Under the pieces are notes generated by a model. It made no database searches. It saw only the letters and a program-made list of their open reading frames with translations, and was not told the DNA's origin. Positions 56,162 to 64,000 of a DNA stretch of 64,000 nucleotides are shown piece by piece. The number at the start of each line of letters is the position of its first letter. Position 1 is the stretch's first letter. Made by a program: the position numbers and the translations under genes. Source of the stretch: Umezawaea tangerina (GTDB lineage Bacteria > Actinomycetota > Actinomycetes > Mycobacteriales > Pseudonocardiaceae); NCBI RefSeq assembly GCF_003002815.1, contig NZ_PVTF01000013.1, positions 248,001 through 312,000 of the forward strand. The letters are read 5' to 3'.

Positions 56162-57235
56162 ATGACCGTCGGGGTGTTGCGCCACAGGCACGTCGAACTG
56201 CTCCGGCAACACCGGGTGACGGACGGGCTGCCGCCCGGACACGTGCGGCCGCTGCACGTCCCCGACCGCTACTACACGTGGTCGCAGGTCGCCGCCGAGT
56301 CGGTCCCGACCAGGCTCGACAGGCTCTCCAGCGTGCGATTACGCCCGGACCCGTACACCGGGGCCGACCTGGGGGCGTCGCAGTCCGTGCTCGACGCGCA
56401 GGCCCCCGAGCTGTTCGACCTCGCGGAGGTCGCGGGCTGGGCGGTGCGCACGCCGTTCTACGCGGGGGTGTTCCCGACCGGCTCGATGAACGCGTTGTGC
56501 AGGCCGATGCCGGGCAGCGGGGTGCTCGTGCTGGTCGACAGCGGCGTGCTGCACCTCGTACCCGATGTGCTGAAGATCATGATCGTGTCGCGGTCCGTGT
56601 TCGGCGACTCGCCCCTGCTCGACCCCGACCACGCCGCCTCCGCGCTCGCGGAGGTCTTCAACGCCCACCTGTTCGGCAACGGCGCCGCTGTAGCCCGCCC
56701 GCTGCCCGAGCTCGCGGGGCAGCGCCTCGACCTGCTGCGGCTGATGACCCGGCGCGCCACCCAGTTCGTCGTCGCCCACGAGATGGCCCACGTGCTGGCC
56801 GGGCACCTGATTGTGTCCTGGCGCCAGACCGACCCCAACACCCCCGTCGGCGCCTTGGACATGCAGGCCGTCGGCTGGCCCCGCGAGTACGAGGCCGACC
56901 GGATGGCCGCCCGCATCATGCTCGCCAGCCTCGACGGCCTGAGCCCCTGGGAACGCGACACCGTCGAGCCCTACCTCGTCGGCGCCGTGCTCCTGGTGCT
57001 CGCCCTGCACGAGGTCGTGGCCGTCCTCGCCGACGCCGCCGGTCGCGTCCTGCCGTTCATCGGCAGCCACCCGCCACCGCTGCTGCGCATCCAGGCGATG
57101 GTCGACCACCTCGCCGAACACCTGCGCACCCCGGAGTCCATCGCCGTCGCCGCCGACCTGGCCACCTGGCTGGACGAACGCATCCCCGCGGTCCTCGAGT
57201 GGTTCACCCTGGTCGACGTCCCACCGCAGCCCTGA
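56162..57235 (+). CDS. zinc metallopeptidase-like protein (HExxH)
   Basis: This 357-residue protein has a zincin motif HEMAH (H206, E207, H210) inside VVAHEMAHVLAGH and a downstream third-ligand candidate in YEADRMAARI (E244), the layout of M48-like peptidases. A hydrophobic stretch VGAVLLVLALHEVVAVLADAA follows, so it may be membrane-associated. The N-terminal ~190 residues are not recognised. ATG at 56162 has GGAGG just upstream. It lies between the lipoprotein and LysR genes, inside an otherwise conserved gene neighbourhood, and may be an insertion there. Confidence 0.7.
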   Translation: MTVGVLRHRHVELLRQHRVTDGLPPGHVRPLHVPDRYYTWSQVAAESVPTRLDRLSSVRLRPDPYTGADLGASQSVLDAQAPELFDLAEVAGWAVRTPFYAGVFPTGSMNALCRPMPGSGVLVLVDSGVLHLVPDVLKIMIVSRSVFGDSPLLDPDHAASALAEVFNAHLFGNGAAVARPLPELAGQRLDLLRLMTRRATQFVVAHEMAHVLAGHLIVSWRQTDPNTPVGALDMQAVGWPREYEADRMAARIMLASLDGLSPWERDTVEPYLVGAVLLVLALHEVVAVLADAAGRVLPFIGSHPPPLLRIQAMVDHLAEHLRTPESIAVAADLATWLDERIPAVLEWFTLVDVPPQP

Positions 57236-57390
57236 CGACCTCAGGACTGTCAGCCCCTTGCCGTAGCGTGTGAACTGGCCACCCCTACCCGCTCTGACCT
57301 GGGGGTTCCCCTGCTTTCAGCATACCGGCGGGGTACGACACTTCCGGGCTCCCAGGCGTGACCAAGATCGTTTTCAGGCGCCCGTCAGAG

Positions 57391-58236
57391 TCACCCGACG
57401 ACGGAGAGGGCGGCCCGGACGAGCGCGGCGGTCGCCAGGGACCGGGACTGCTGCGGCCACGCGACGACCAGCTCGGCGGGCGAGGCGTCGACCACGGGCA
57501 CGTAGGCGATGCCGGGGCGGGGGTAGCGGGCGGCGATGGACGTCGGCAGCAGGGTCATCAGGTCGCCGAACTCGACGTGGGCCAGGAGCTCCGGCAGGTC
57601 GCGGGCGTTGCTGCGGCGGGACTGGTCGACCAGGCAGCGGTCGAGGTCGGTGGGGTGCTCGGCGGAGAAGCCGGGGATCTCCAGGTCGGCCAGGGTCGCC
57701 TGGGCGCGGCGGGCGAGCGGATGCGCCGTGGAGAGGGCGACGACCCGCGGCTCGGTGGCGATCGTCTCGGTGTCCAGGCCGGTGTGGTCGAACGGCTCGT
57801 AGAGCAGCGCCGCGTCGGCGTGGCCCTCGCGCAGCAGTCGGGGGTGCTCCTCCCGGCCGCACAGCCGGATGGCGACCGGCTCGGCCGCGGGGTCCGCCGC
57901 GTAAGCCGCCAGGATCGTCTCCAGCACGCCCGCGGCGTTGTCCGCCTTCACCGCGAGCACCAGCTTCGGGTCCGGGTCGGCCGCGCGCCGAGCCCGCTGC
58001 CCCGCGGCCTCCAGGGCTTCCAGTGCGATCCTGGCCTGGTCGAGCAGGACGACCCCGGCGGGCGTCAGGGTGACGCTGTGGGTGGTCCGCTCGAACAGGG
58101 CGACGTCCAGTTCCGCCTCGAGCTTGCGGATCGCGCGCGACAGCGGGGGCGCTGCAATGCCCAGCTTCTCGGCGGCGCGGGTGAAGTTCAGCTCCTCGGC
58201 GACAGCCACGAAGTAGCGCAGCGGTCGGGACTCCAT
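57391..58236 (-). CDS. LysR-family regulator
   Basis: This LysR-type regulator (281 residues) has an N-terminal HTH RYFVAVAEELNFTRAAEKLG followed by PPLSRAIRKLEAEL and a C-terminal effector domain (KLVLAVKADNAAGVLETILAAY, DLMTLLPTSIAARYP). ATG at 58236 was preferred to GTG at 58245. The gene lies 31 bp downstream of the aldo/keto reductase gene on the same strand, so they form a unit; LysR members often control such a partner. It is convergent with the metallopeptidase gene. Confidence 0.87.
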   Translation of the reverse strand: MESRPLRYFVAVAEELNFTRAAEKLGIAAPPLSRAIRKLEAELDVALFERTTHSVTLTPAGVVLLDQARIALEALEAAGQRARRAADPDPKLVLAVKADNAAGVLETILAAYAADPAAEPVAIRLCGREEHPRLLREGHADAALLYEPFDHTGLDTETIATEPRVVALSTAHPLARRAQATLADLEIPGFSAEHPTDLDRCLVDQSRRSNARDLPELLAHVEFGDLMTLLPTSIAARYPRPGIAYVPVVDASPAELVVAWPQQSRSLATAALVRAALSVVG

Positions 58237-58267
58237 GACACCCACACCGCCAGAGTAGCGGCGGACA

Positions 58268-59248
58268 TCACCCCATCGGGCGTTCGGGATAGGCGAGCTC
58301 GACGGCGCTCACGTCGTCCAACGCGGCCCTGATCGCGGGCGGCAGGGTCAGCTCCTCGGCCACCAGCGACCCGAGCAGCTGGTTGGTGTCGCGCGCGCCG
58401 ACCACGGGCGCGACCACGCCGGGGCGGTCGCGGACCCACGCCAGCGCCACGCACAGCGCGGAGGTCCCCAGGCCGTCCGCGGCGGTCGACACCGCCTGGA
58501 CGATGCGGGACGCGCGGTCGGTGCGGTGCTGCTCCACGTACCCGGCCAGGTGCGCGGACGCGCCGCGCGAGTCGGGCGGGGTGTTGCCGTTGCGGTACTT
58601 GCCGGTCAGCACGCCGCGGCCGAGCGGCGCCCAGGGCAGCAGGCCGAGGCCGTGGTGGGCGGCGGCCGGGACGACCTCGCGCTCGACCCCGCGTTCCAGC
58701 AGGGAGTACTCGACCTGGGCGGAGATCAGCGGCGCGCGGCCCGCGACGGCGCGCTGGGTGGTGGCGGCCGTGCCCAGCTGCCAGCCCGAGTAGTTGGAGA
58801 TGCCGACGTAGCGGACCTTCCCGCTGGTCACGGCCGTGTCGAGGGTGGCGAGCGTCTCCTCCAGCGGCACCGACTGGTCCCACGCGTGCAGCTGCCACAG
58901 GTCGATGTGGTCCACGCCCAGGCGGCGCAGCGACCCGTCGAGCGCGCCGAGCAGGGCGGCCCGCGAGGCGCCGCCGCCGAACGGGCCCTCGTTGCGGCGG
59001 GCCACGGCCTTGGTCGTGATGACCAGTTCGTCGCGCGGGACGACCTCGCCGAGCAGGCCGCCGAGGATGCGTTCGCTCTCGCCCTCGACGTAGACGTCGG
59101 CGGTGTCCACGAGGGTGCCGCCCGCTTCGGTGAAGGCCATCAGCTGGGTGGCGGCCTCGTCGGCGTCGGTGTCGCGGCCCCAGGTCATCGTGCCCAGCGC
59201 CATCCGGGAGACGCGCAGGCCGCTGCGGCCGAGCTGTCGGTGTTCCAC
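58268..59248 (-). CDS. aldo/keto reductase
   Basis: This NADPH-dependent aldo/keto reductase (326 residues) starts MEHRQLGRSGLRVSRMALG from GTG at 59248. The family motifs are the Asp/Tyr region LVDTADVYVEGESERILG, a Lys in VITTKA, the His in DLWQLHAWD, GKVRYVGISNYSGWQ and the cofactor loop PVVGARDTNQLLGSL. The substrate is unknown. It is divergent from the F420-type oxidoreductase gene (129 bp between starts), an arrangement also found near uppP in other actinobacteria. Confidence 0.9.
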   Translation of the reverse strand: MEHRQLGRSGLRVSRMALGTMTWGRDTDADEAATQLMAFTEAGGTLVDTADVYVEGESERILGGLLGEVVPRDELVITTKAVARRNEGPFGGGASRAALLGALDGSLRRLGVDHIDLWQLHAWDQSVPLEETLATLDTAVTSGKVRYVGISNYSGWQLGTAATTQRAVAGRAPLISAQVEYSLLERGVEREVVPAAAHHGLGLLPWAPLGRGVLTGKYRNGNTPPDSRGASAHLAGYVEQHRTDRASRIVQAVSTAADGLGTSALCVALAWVRDRPGVVAPVVGARDTNQLLGSLVAEELTLPPAIRAALDDVSAVELAYPERPMG

Positions 59249-59377
59249 GGGGCGAGCGTAAGGGCTCCGACCTCGCGGGCTTGGGACCGTCGTGGATCTT
59301 CGCCGTTCGTGCCGAACGTGACCGGCGTCACTCGGGGTACTGCGGCAAACGGGGTTACCGGCCGGTACGGTCGGTCG

Positions 59378-60427
59378 GTGCGACTGGGACTGAACCTCGG
59401 ATACTGGGGCGCCGGCAACGACGCCGCCAACCTCGAACTCGCCAAGGAGGCCGACAAGCTCGGCTTCTCCGTTGCCTGGGCCGCGGAGGCCTACGGCTCC
59501 GACGCGCCCACGGTGCTGTCGTGGATCGCCGCGCACACCGAGCGCATCGACGTCGGCAGCGCCATCCTGCAGATCCCCGCGCGGACACCCGCGATGGCCG
59601 CGATGACGGCGGCGACCCTGGACACCCTGTCCGGTGGCCGCTTCCGGATGGGCCTCGGCGTCTCCGGACCGCAGGTGTCGGAGGGCTGGCACGGCGTCCG
59701 CTTCGACAAGCCGCTGGCCCGCACCCGCGAGTACGTCGACATCGTGCGGCTGGCACTGCGCCGGGAGAAGCTGCGCTACGAGGGCAAGCACTACACGCTG
59801 CCCCTGCCCGACGGCCCCGGCAAGGCGCTCTCGCTCACGGTGCACCCGGTGCGCGAGGAGATCCCGATCTACCTCGCCTCGGTCGGCCCGAAGAACCTGG
59901 AGCTCACCGGCGAGATCGCCGACGGCTGGCTCGCCCTGTTCTTCTCCCCGGAGTACTCGATGGACTCCCTCGCCGCGGTCAAGGCCGGTCGCGAGAAGGC
60001 GGGCAAGACCCTCGAGGGCTTCGACATCGTGCCGACCATGCCCATGTTCGTCGGCGAGGACTGGCGCGCGCTGGCCGACAACGTCCGCCCGTACGCGGCG
60101 CTCTACGTCGGTGGCATGGGCAGCCGCAAGCAGAACTTCTACAACGACCTCGCCTCCAGGATGGGCTTCGAGGCCGAGGCCGCCGAGGTGCAGGACAAGT
60201 ACCTGGCGAGGGACTACACGGGCGCCATGGCCGCGCTCCCGGTCGAGTTCCTCGACGCCACCTCGCTGCTCGGGACCAAGGAGCGCATCGCCGAGAAGAT
60301 GCAGGCCCTCGCGGAAGCCGGGGTCACCACGTTGACCGTCACGCCGATGCTGCAAGATCTGGAGCAGGGAGTCGCGGGCCTTCGCACCGCGGTGGAAGCT
60401 CTGGATCTGGCAGGAGTGGGTAGTTGA
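59378..60427 (+). CDS. LLM-class F420-dependent oxidoreductase
   Basis: This luciferase-like monooxygenase family enzyme (349 residues) has the usual layout of F420-dependent members: [11 protein letters not shown] at the N-terminus, [36 protein letters not shown] and [22 protein letters not shown]. The closing region is [11 protein letters not shown]. Coenzyme F420 use is inferred from these blocks and the actinobacterial setting. GTG at 59378. Its stop overlaps the TTG of uppP (TTGA), so the two are translationally coupled. Confidence 0.9.
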   Translation: MRLGLNLGYWGAGNDAANLELAKEADKLGFSVAWAAEAYGSDAPTVLSWIAAHTERIDVGSAILQIPARTPAMAAMTAATLDTLSGGRFRMGLGVSGPQVSEGWHGVRFDKPLARTREYVDIVRLALRREKLRYEGKHYTLPLPDGPGKALSLTVHPVREEIPIYLASVGPKNLELTGEIADGWLALFFSPEYSMDSLAAVKAGREKAGKTLEGFDIVPTMPMFVGEDWRALADNVRPYAALYVGGMGSRKQNFYNDLASRMGFEAEAAEVQDKYLARDYTGAMAALPVEFLDATSLLGTKERIAEKMQALAEAGVTTLTVTPMLQDLEQGVAGLRTAVEALDLAGVGS

Positions 60428-61248
60428 GCTGGTTGCAGGCTCTGGTCCTCGGACTGGTTCAAGGACTCACCGAGTTCCTGCCCGTGTCATCGTCGGCGCA
60501 CGTGCGGATCACGTCGACGTTGTTCTTCGGCAACGACGCGGGAGCGTCGTTCACGGCGGTCATCCAGCTCGGCACGGAGCTGGCCGTGCTGATCTACTTC
60601 GCCAAGGACATCGGGCGGTTCATCTCCGCCTGGTTCCGCGGCCTCTTCAGCGCGGAGGCCCGCAAGGAGAAGGACTACCGGCTCGCCTGGTACGTGATCA
60701 TCGGGTCCATCCCGATCAGCGTGCTCGGCTACGTCCTCAAGGACGAGATCCGCACGTCCGCGCGCAACCTGTGGATCACCGCCACGATGCTGATCGTGTT
60801 CGGCATCCTGCTCGGCCTGGCCGACCAGTTCGCCAAGCACGCGCGCTCCGAGCTGACCATGAAGGACGCGATCGGCATGGGTTTCGCCCAGGCCCTCGCG
60901 CTCATCCCCGGCGTCTCCCGCTCCGGCGGCACGCTCACCGCGGGCCTCTTCCTGGGGCTGGACCGGGCGGCCGCGGCGCGCTACTCGTTCCTGCTGGCCA
61001 TCCCGGCGGTGTTCGGCGCGGGCATCTTCAGCATCCCGGACGTGCTGGAGCGCGGCGGCCCGCACGACGCGTCGGTCCCGCAGATGGTCGTGGCGACGAT
61101 CCTCGCGTTCGCGGTCGGCTACGCCACGATCGCGTGGCTGCTCAAGTACGTCTCCAAGCACAGCTACTCCGCGTTCGTCTGGTACCGCGTGATGCTCGGC
61201 ATCGTGCTCATGGGCCTGCTGTCCATGGACCTGCTGCCCGCCACCTGA
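60424..61248 (+). CDS. uppP: undecaprenyl-diphosphatase
   Basis: This BacA/UppP integral membrane phosphatase (274 residues) recycles the lipid carrier undecaprenyl diphosphate for peptidoglycan synthesis and also gives bacitracin tolerance. Both conserved motifs are present: the N-terminal [13 protein letters not shown] and the central [13 protein letters not shown]. About seven to eight membrane spans are seen. TTG at 60424 overlaps the stop of the upstream oxidoreductase gene. A strong hairpin at 61265-61298 closes the unit, so the phosphatase gene beyond has its own start. Confidence 0.95.
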   Translation: MSWLQALVLGLVQGLTEFLPVSSSAHVRITSTLFFGNDAGASFTAVIQLGTELAVLIYFAKDIGRFISAWFRGLFSAEARKEKDYRLAWYVIIGSIPISVLGYVLKDEIRTSARNLWITATMLIVFGILLGLADQFAKHARSELTMKDAIGMGFAQALALIPGVSRSGGTLTAGLFLGLDRAAAARYSFLLAIPAVFGAGIFSIPDVLERGGPHDASVPQMVVATILAFAVGYATIAWLLKYVSKHSYSAFVWYRVMLGIVLMGLLSMDLLPAT

Positions 61249-61264
61249 CCGGCGTGCCGAAGTC

Positions 61265-61298
61265 GCGAAGGCCACCATGTCCGCATGGTGGCCTTCGC
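61265..61298 (+). terminator. hairpin after uppP
   Basis: A perfect 15 bp stem GCGAAGGCCACCATG with a 4 nt loop begins 16 bp after the stop codon. Confidence 0.75.
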
Positions 61299-61318
61299 GC
61301 CATCTAGGGTGGATCCCC

Positions 61319-62011
61319 GTGGCCACCGTGATCCTCCTGCGACATGCCCGTTCGACCGCCAACGGCTCCGGCGTCCTCGCCGGCCGCACCCCCGGCGTCT
61401 CCCTGTGCGAGAAGGGGCAGGCCCAGGCCATCGGGCTCGTCGACCGGCTCAAGGGCATCCCGATCGACGCCGTCGTCGCCTCCCCGATGGACCGGTGCCA
61501 GCAGACCATCGCACCGCTGCTGGCCGACCGCGGGCTGACCGCCGTCACCGACCCGCAGCTGGCCGAGGTGGACTACGGGAGCTGGACGAACCGGGCGATC
61601 AAGGACCTCCTCGACGAGCCGCTGTGGAAGGTGGTGCAGCAGCACCCGTCCGCGGCGGTGTTCCCGGAAGGGGAGGGGCTGGCCGCCGTGCAGGCCCGTG
61701 CCGTGGCGGCCGTCCGAGCCCACGACGCCCGTGTCACCGCTGAGTTCGGCCCTCGCGCGGTGTGGCTCGCGTGCAGCCACGGGGACGTGATCAAGGCCGT
61801 GCTGGCCGACGCCCTGGGTGTGCACCTGGACGGGTTCCAGCGGATCGTCGTCGACCCGGCCTCGGTGTCGGTCGTCCAGTACACGGAGACGCGCCCGTTC
61901 GTGCTGCGCTCCAACGACAACGGCGGCGACCTGTCCGGTGTCGTGCCGCCGCCAGAGCACCAGCCGTCGTCGTCCGACGCCGTGGTGGGCGGGGGAGCGG
62001 GGACGGTGTAG
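61319..62011 (+). CDS. histidine phosphatase family protein (MSMEG_4193 type)
   Basis: This phosphoglycerate-mutase-like histidine phosphatase (230 residues) starts from GTG at 61319. The catalytic motif LLRHARSTANGSGVLAGR carries the phospho-accepting His, EVDYGSWTNR the proton donor region, and CSHGDVIKAVLADALG the second catalytic His. It matches the actinobacterial group that follows uppP. In related genomes DUF3090 and SCO1664-type genes come next, but here an SDR gene on the opposite strand follows, so the conserved order breaks at about 62.0 kb. Confidence 0.88.
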   Translation: MATVILLRHARSTANGSGVLAGRTPGVSLCEKGQAQAIGLVDRLKGIPIDAVVASPMDRCQQTIAPLLADRGLTAVTDPQLAEVDYGSWTNRAIKDLLDEPLWKVVQQHPSAAVFPEGEGLAAVQARAVAAVRAHDARVTAEFGPRAVWLACSHGDVIKAVLADALGVHLDGFQRIVVDPASVSVVQYTETRPFVLRSNDNGGDLSGVVPPPEHQPSSSDAVVGGGAGTV

Positions 62012-62027
62012 GTCGCCGCAGGACGTC

Positions 62028-62816
62028 TCAGGCGCGGGCGCCGCCGTCGACGCGGAGCACGGTGCCGGTGACGAACGAGGCGCGGTCGCTGAGCAGCCAG
62101 GCGGCGGCCTCGGCGATCTCCGACGGGTCGGCGCCGCGCCCCAGCGGGGTGCTCGCGACGAGCAGGTCGGGGAGGTCCGGCGAGTGCGAGACCCAGGTGT
62201 CCATCATCTCGGTGGCGGTGTTGCCGGGGGCGATGGCGTTGACGCGGATGCCCTCGGGACCGTAGGTGACGGCGGCGGACTCGGTGAGGCTGTTGAGCGC
62301 GCGCTTCATGGCCCCGTAGGCCGGTAGGCGGGGGTTGCCCATCAGGCTGCCCACGCTGGAGTTGTTGACGATGGCGCCGGTGCCCGAGGTGGCGCGGATG
62401 GCGGCGACCTCGGCGGTCATCGCGAGCCACGGGCCCTTGAGGTTGACGGTGTAGAGGTGGTCGAAGTCGGCCTCGGGGACGAGGTCCAGCGGGGTGGGCG
62501 GGGTGAAGGCGGCGCCGTTGTTGAAGGCGACGTCGAGCCTGCCGTGGAGGTCGACCGCGTGCTGCACGGCCGCGCGGACGCTGTCGGCGTCGGCCAGGTC
62601 GCACACCACGTAGTCGGCGGTGCCGCCGGACGCCCTGACCTCCTCGGTCATGGCCTTGAGCTGGTCCTCCGTCCGAGCTGCGAGCACCACTCGCGCCCCC
62701 TCGCGGGCGAACAGCCGGGCCGCCGCGGCGCCGATGCCGCGACCGGCGCCGGTGATGAAGGCGACCTTGTCCGCGAGCAGGACGATGGGGGCGGTGGTGG
62801 TCGGTGTGTTGTCCAT
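62028..62816 (-). CDS. short-chain dehydrogenase/reductase
   Basis: This classical SDR (262 residues) has the NAD(P) motif FITGAGRGIGAAAARLF, an NNGAAF variant of the NNAG motif, catalytic Ser in VNNSSVGS and YGAMK (Tyr-x-x-x-Lys), closing with FVTGTVLRVDGGARA. The substrate is unknown. ATG at 62816. It is divergent from an XRE-type regulator with 87 bp between starts, which is the typical arrangement for regulator and target. Confidence 0.9.
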   Translation of the reverse strand: MDNTPTTTAPIVLLADKVAFITGAGRGIGAAAARLFAREGARVVLAARTEDQLKAMTEEVRASGGTADYVVCDLADADSVRAAVQHAVDLHGRLDVAFNNGAAFTPPTPLDLVPEADFDHLYTVNLKGPWLAMTAEVAAIRATSGTGAIVNNSSVGSLMGNPRLPAYGAMKRALNSLTESAAVTYGPEGIRVNAIAPGNTATEMMDTWVSHSPDLPDLLVASTPLGRGADPSEIAEAAAWLLSDRASFVTGTVLRVDGGARA

Positions 62817-62903
62817 GGCGACGAGCCTCCGGCGGTGCGCGGTGCGCATCCAGGCATCGCCTGTACCTGGCTGGGGCCCGCCGTCCGCGAGGACACTGGG
62901 GAT

Positions 62904-63755
62904 GTGGACAGAGAAGAACTGGCGGCCTTCCTGCGCAGCAGGCGCGAGCGGATCACCCCGGCCGACGTGGGTCTGCCCGCCGGGCGGCGTCGCCGCACAC
63001 CGGGCCTGCGTCGCGAGGAGGCCGCGCAGCTCGCCTACATCTCCACGGAGTACTACACCCGGCTCGAACAGGCCCGTGCCCCGCGGCCGTCGCGCGAGGT
63101 GCTGGCCGGGCTGTCACGGGCGTTGAGGCTGTCCGACACCGAACGCGAGCACCTGCACCACCTCGCGGGTGCGCCGCCCGCGCCGCCGCTCGGGCCGTCG
63201 CGGGAGGTGCGGCCGGGCATCCTGCACCTGCTGCACCGGCTCCCGCAGGCGGCGGCGTTCGTGACGTCGGCGACCCAGGAGGTGATCGCCTGGAACGACC
63301 TGGCCGCCGCGCTGATGGAGGACTTCTCCGCGGTGCCCCGCCGCGACCGCAACCTCGTGCGCCGCGTCTTCCTCGGCCCGAACCCCGACGGGCGCAGGCT
63401 GTTCGGGGTGTCCGACGCCGACGAGTTCGGCCGAGGCGCCGCCCGGCAGCTGCGCGCGACCGCCGCCCGCTACCCGGACGACCCGGAGACCACCGAACTG
63501 GTCGCCGACCTGCTCGCGGGCAGCGAGGAGTTCGCCCGGCTGTGGGAGTCCCACGACGTGAGCGCGCGGCACGCCCTGCGCAAGACGTTCCAGCACCCCC
63601 TGGTCGGCCCGGTCACCGTCGACTGCGACGCCCTCGACATCACCGAACGCGACCAGCGTGTCGTGATCTACACCGCCACCCCCGGCTCGCCGTCGGAGGA
63701 GGCCCTGCGGCTGCTGTCGGTCATCGGCACCCAGCGCATGGACGTCCCCGGCTGA
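62904..63755 (+). CDS. XRE-family regulator with MmyB-like ligand domain
   Basis: This HTH regulator (283 residues) has the N-terminus LAAFLRSRRERITPADVGLP, an XRE HTH (GLRREEAAQLAYISTEYYTRLEQAR) and a C-terminal MmyB-like PAS-related domain (AFVTSATQEVIAWNDLAAALMEDF...FARLWESHDV and HPLVGPVTVDCDAL) that in relatives binds fatty-acid-like ligands. GTG at 62904. It is divergent from the SDR gene and likely represses it; this family pairing with a reductase is common in actinomycetes. Confidence 0.9.
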   Translation: MDREELAAFLRSRRERITPADVGLPAGRRRRTPGLRREEAAQLAYISTEYYTRLEQARAPRPSREVLAGLSRALRLSDTEREHLHHLAGAPPAPPLGPSREVRPGILHLLHRLPQAAAFVTSATQEVIAWNDLAAALMEDFSAVPRRDRNLVRRVFLGPNPDGRRLFGVSDADEFGRGAARQLRATAARYPDDPETTELVADLLAGSEEFARLWESHDVSARHALRKTFQHPLVGPVTVDCDALDITERDQRVVIYTATPGSPSEEALRLLSVIGTQRMDVPG

Positions 63756-63764
63756 GCACGCGGG

Positions 63765-64000
63765 TCAGCCCGCCCGGCGGTCGCGGTGCTCGGCCACGTG
63801 CACGCGGTTGGAGCAGCGCGTCGAGCAGAACCGGCGGCGCCCGTTGCGGGACGTGTCGACGTAGACCACTCCGCACCCGTCCCGGTCGCACCGGCCGACG
63901 CGGTCGGGTTCCTGGCAGAACGCGTGCGCGAGCCCGGCTGCGGTGTAGGCGCGCAACCGGGCGAGCATCGGCCCGTCCTCGCGGGCGAAGTGCAGGTGCG
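63765..64000 (-). CDS. CGNR-type zinc-finger protein, C-terminal part
   Basis: This is the C-terminal part of a CGNR zinc-finger protein, running off the right edge of the window. The visible 78 codons include RCDRDGCGVVYVDTSRNGRR followed by RFCSTRCSNRVHVAEHR. The four cysteines of the finger are intact, but the eponymous Cys-Gly-Asn-Arg reads Cys-Ser-Asn-Arg. These proteins are presumed DNA-binding regulators with an N-terminal ligand domain. It is convergent with the XRE gene, with 9 bp between the stops. Confidence 0.8.
   Translation of the reverse strand, partial: HLHFAREDGPMLARLRAYTAAGLAHAFCQEPDRVGRCDRDGCGVVYVDTSRNGRRRFCSTRCSNRVHVAEHRDRRAG

Overview
This 64 kb window is very GC-rich (about 72 percent by eye), with GTG and TTG starts, ATGA/GTGA stop-start overlaps, large SARP regulators, F420-type and DUF5703 genes and an XRE-DUF5753 regulator. 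That is typical of a filamentous actinomycete, most likely order Pseudonocardiales (Saccharothrix, Lentzea, Actinosynnema or a relative). The genus is an inference. No rRNA, tRNA or CRISPR was seen.

Layout. 0-8 kb: the end of a sugar-acid dehydratase, a damaged TetR/membrane-protein pair, a GlxA-type regulator, a cupin, and an L-rhamnose module (aldolase-dehydrogenase fusion, rhamnulokinase, divergent LacI regulator with a perfect palindromic operator). 8-12 kb: a compact group with a chorismatase, two VOC proteins, a LysR regulator, a JAMM-motif protein and a SnoaL-like protein, possibly a small chorismate-derived pathway. 12.5-19.3 kb: cell-wall hydrolases (M23, NlpC/P60-like), an Asp/Glu racemase, the first giant SARP regulator and a small antitoxin-like protein, separated by striking inverted repeats. 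19.8-35.7 kb: a secreted glycan-degradation island (GH18 chitinase, GH127 plus ricin-type lectin repeats, GH76, GH55 with CBM56, GH64). The second SARP regulator, a PEP-mutase-like protein and an Ada-AlkA repair fusion lie inside it. The two beta-1,3-glucanase genes carry the same palindrome (TGNGAGCGCTCNC) about 40 nt before their starts, so they probably answer to one LacI-family repressor encoded elsewhere. The enzyme set fits attack on fungal cell walls.

35.8-47 kb: small accessory genes (DUF998, hydrolase, Imm1-like orphan, TetR, Old Yellow Enzyme, hemerythrin, MarR, XRE-DUF5753, lincosamide nucleotidyltransferase-like, winged-helix, GNAT, PadR). Among them is a 1.25 kb gene-free, C-rich, repeat-laden stretch at 41.15-42.40 kb. 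47-54.6 kb: a coupled SNF2 helicase/SWIM pair, a decayed IS5-type insertion sequence, a DUF899 protein and an ECF42-type sigma factor with its YCII partner.

54.8-62 kb is probably chromosomal core: DUF5703, a lipoprotein, an aldo/keto reductase, an F420-type oxidoreductase, undecaprenyl-diphosphatase and a histidine phosphatase. From memory this resembles the mycobacterial lppL-uppP neighbourhood, interrupted here by a zinc metallopeptidase and a LysR gene. The window closes with an SDR/regulator divergent pair and the end of a CGNR-type zinc-finger gene.
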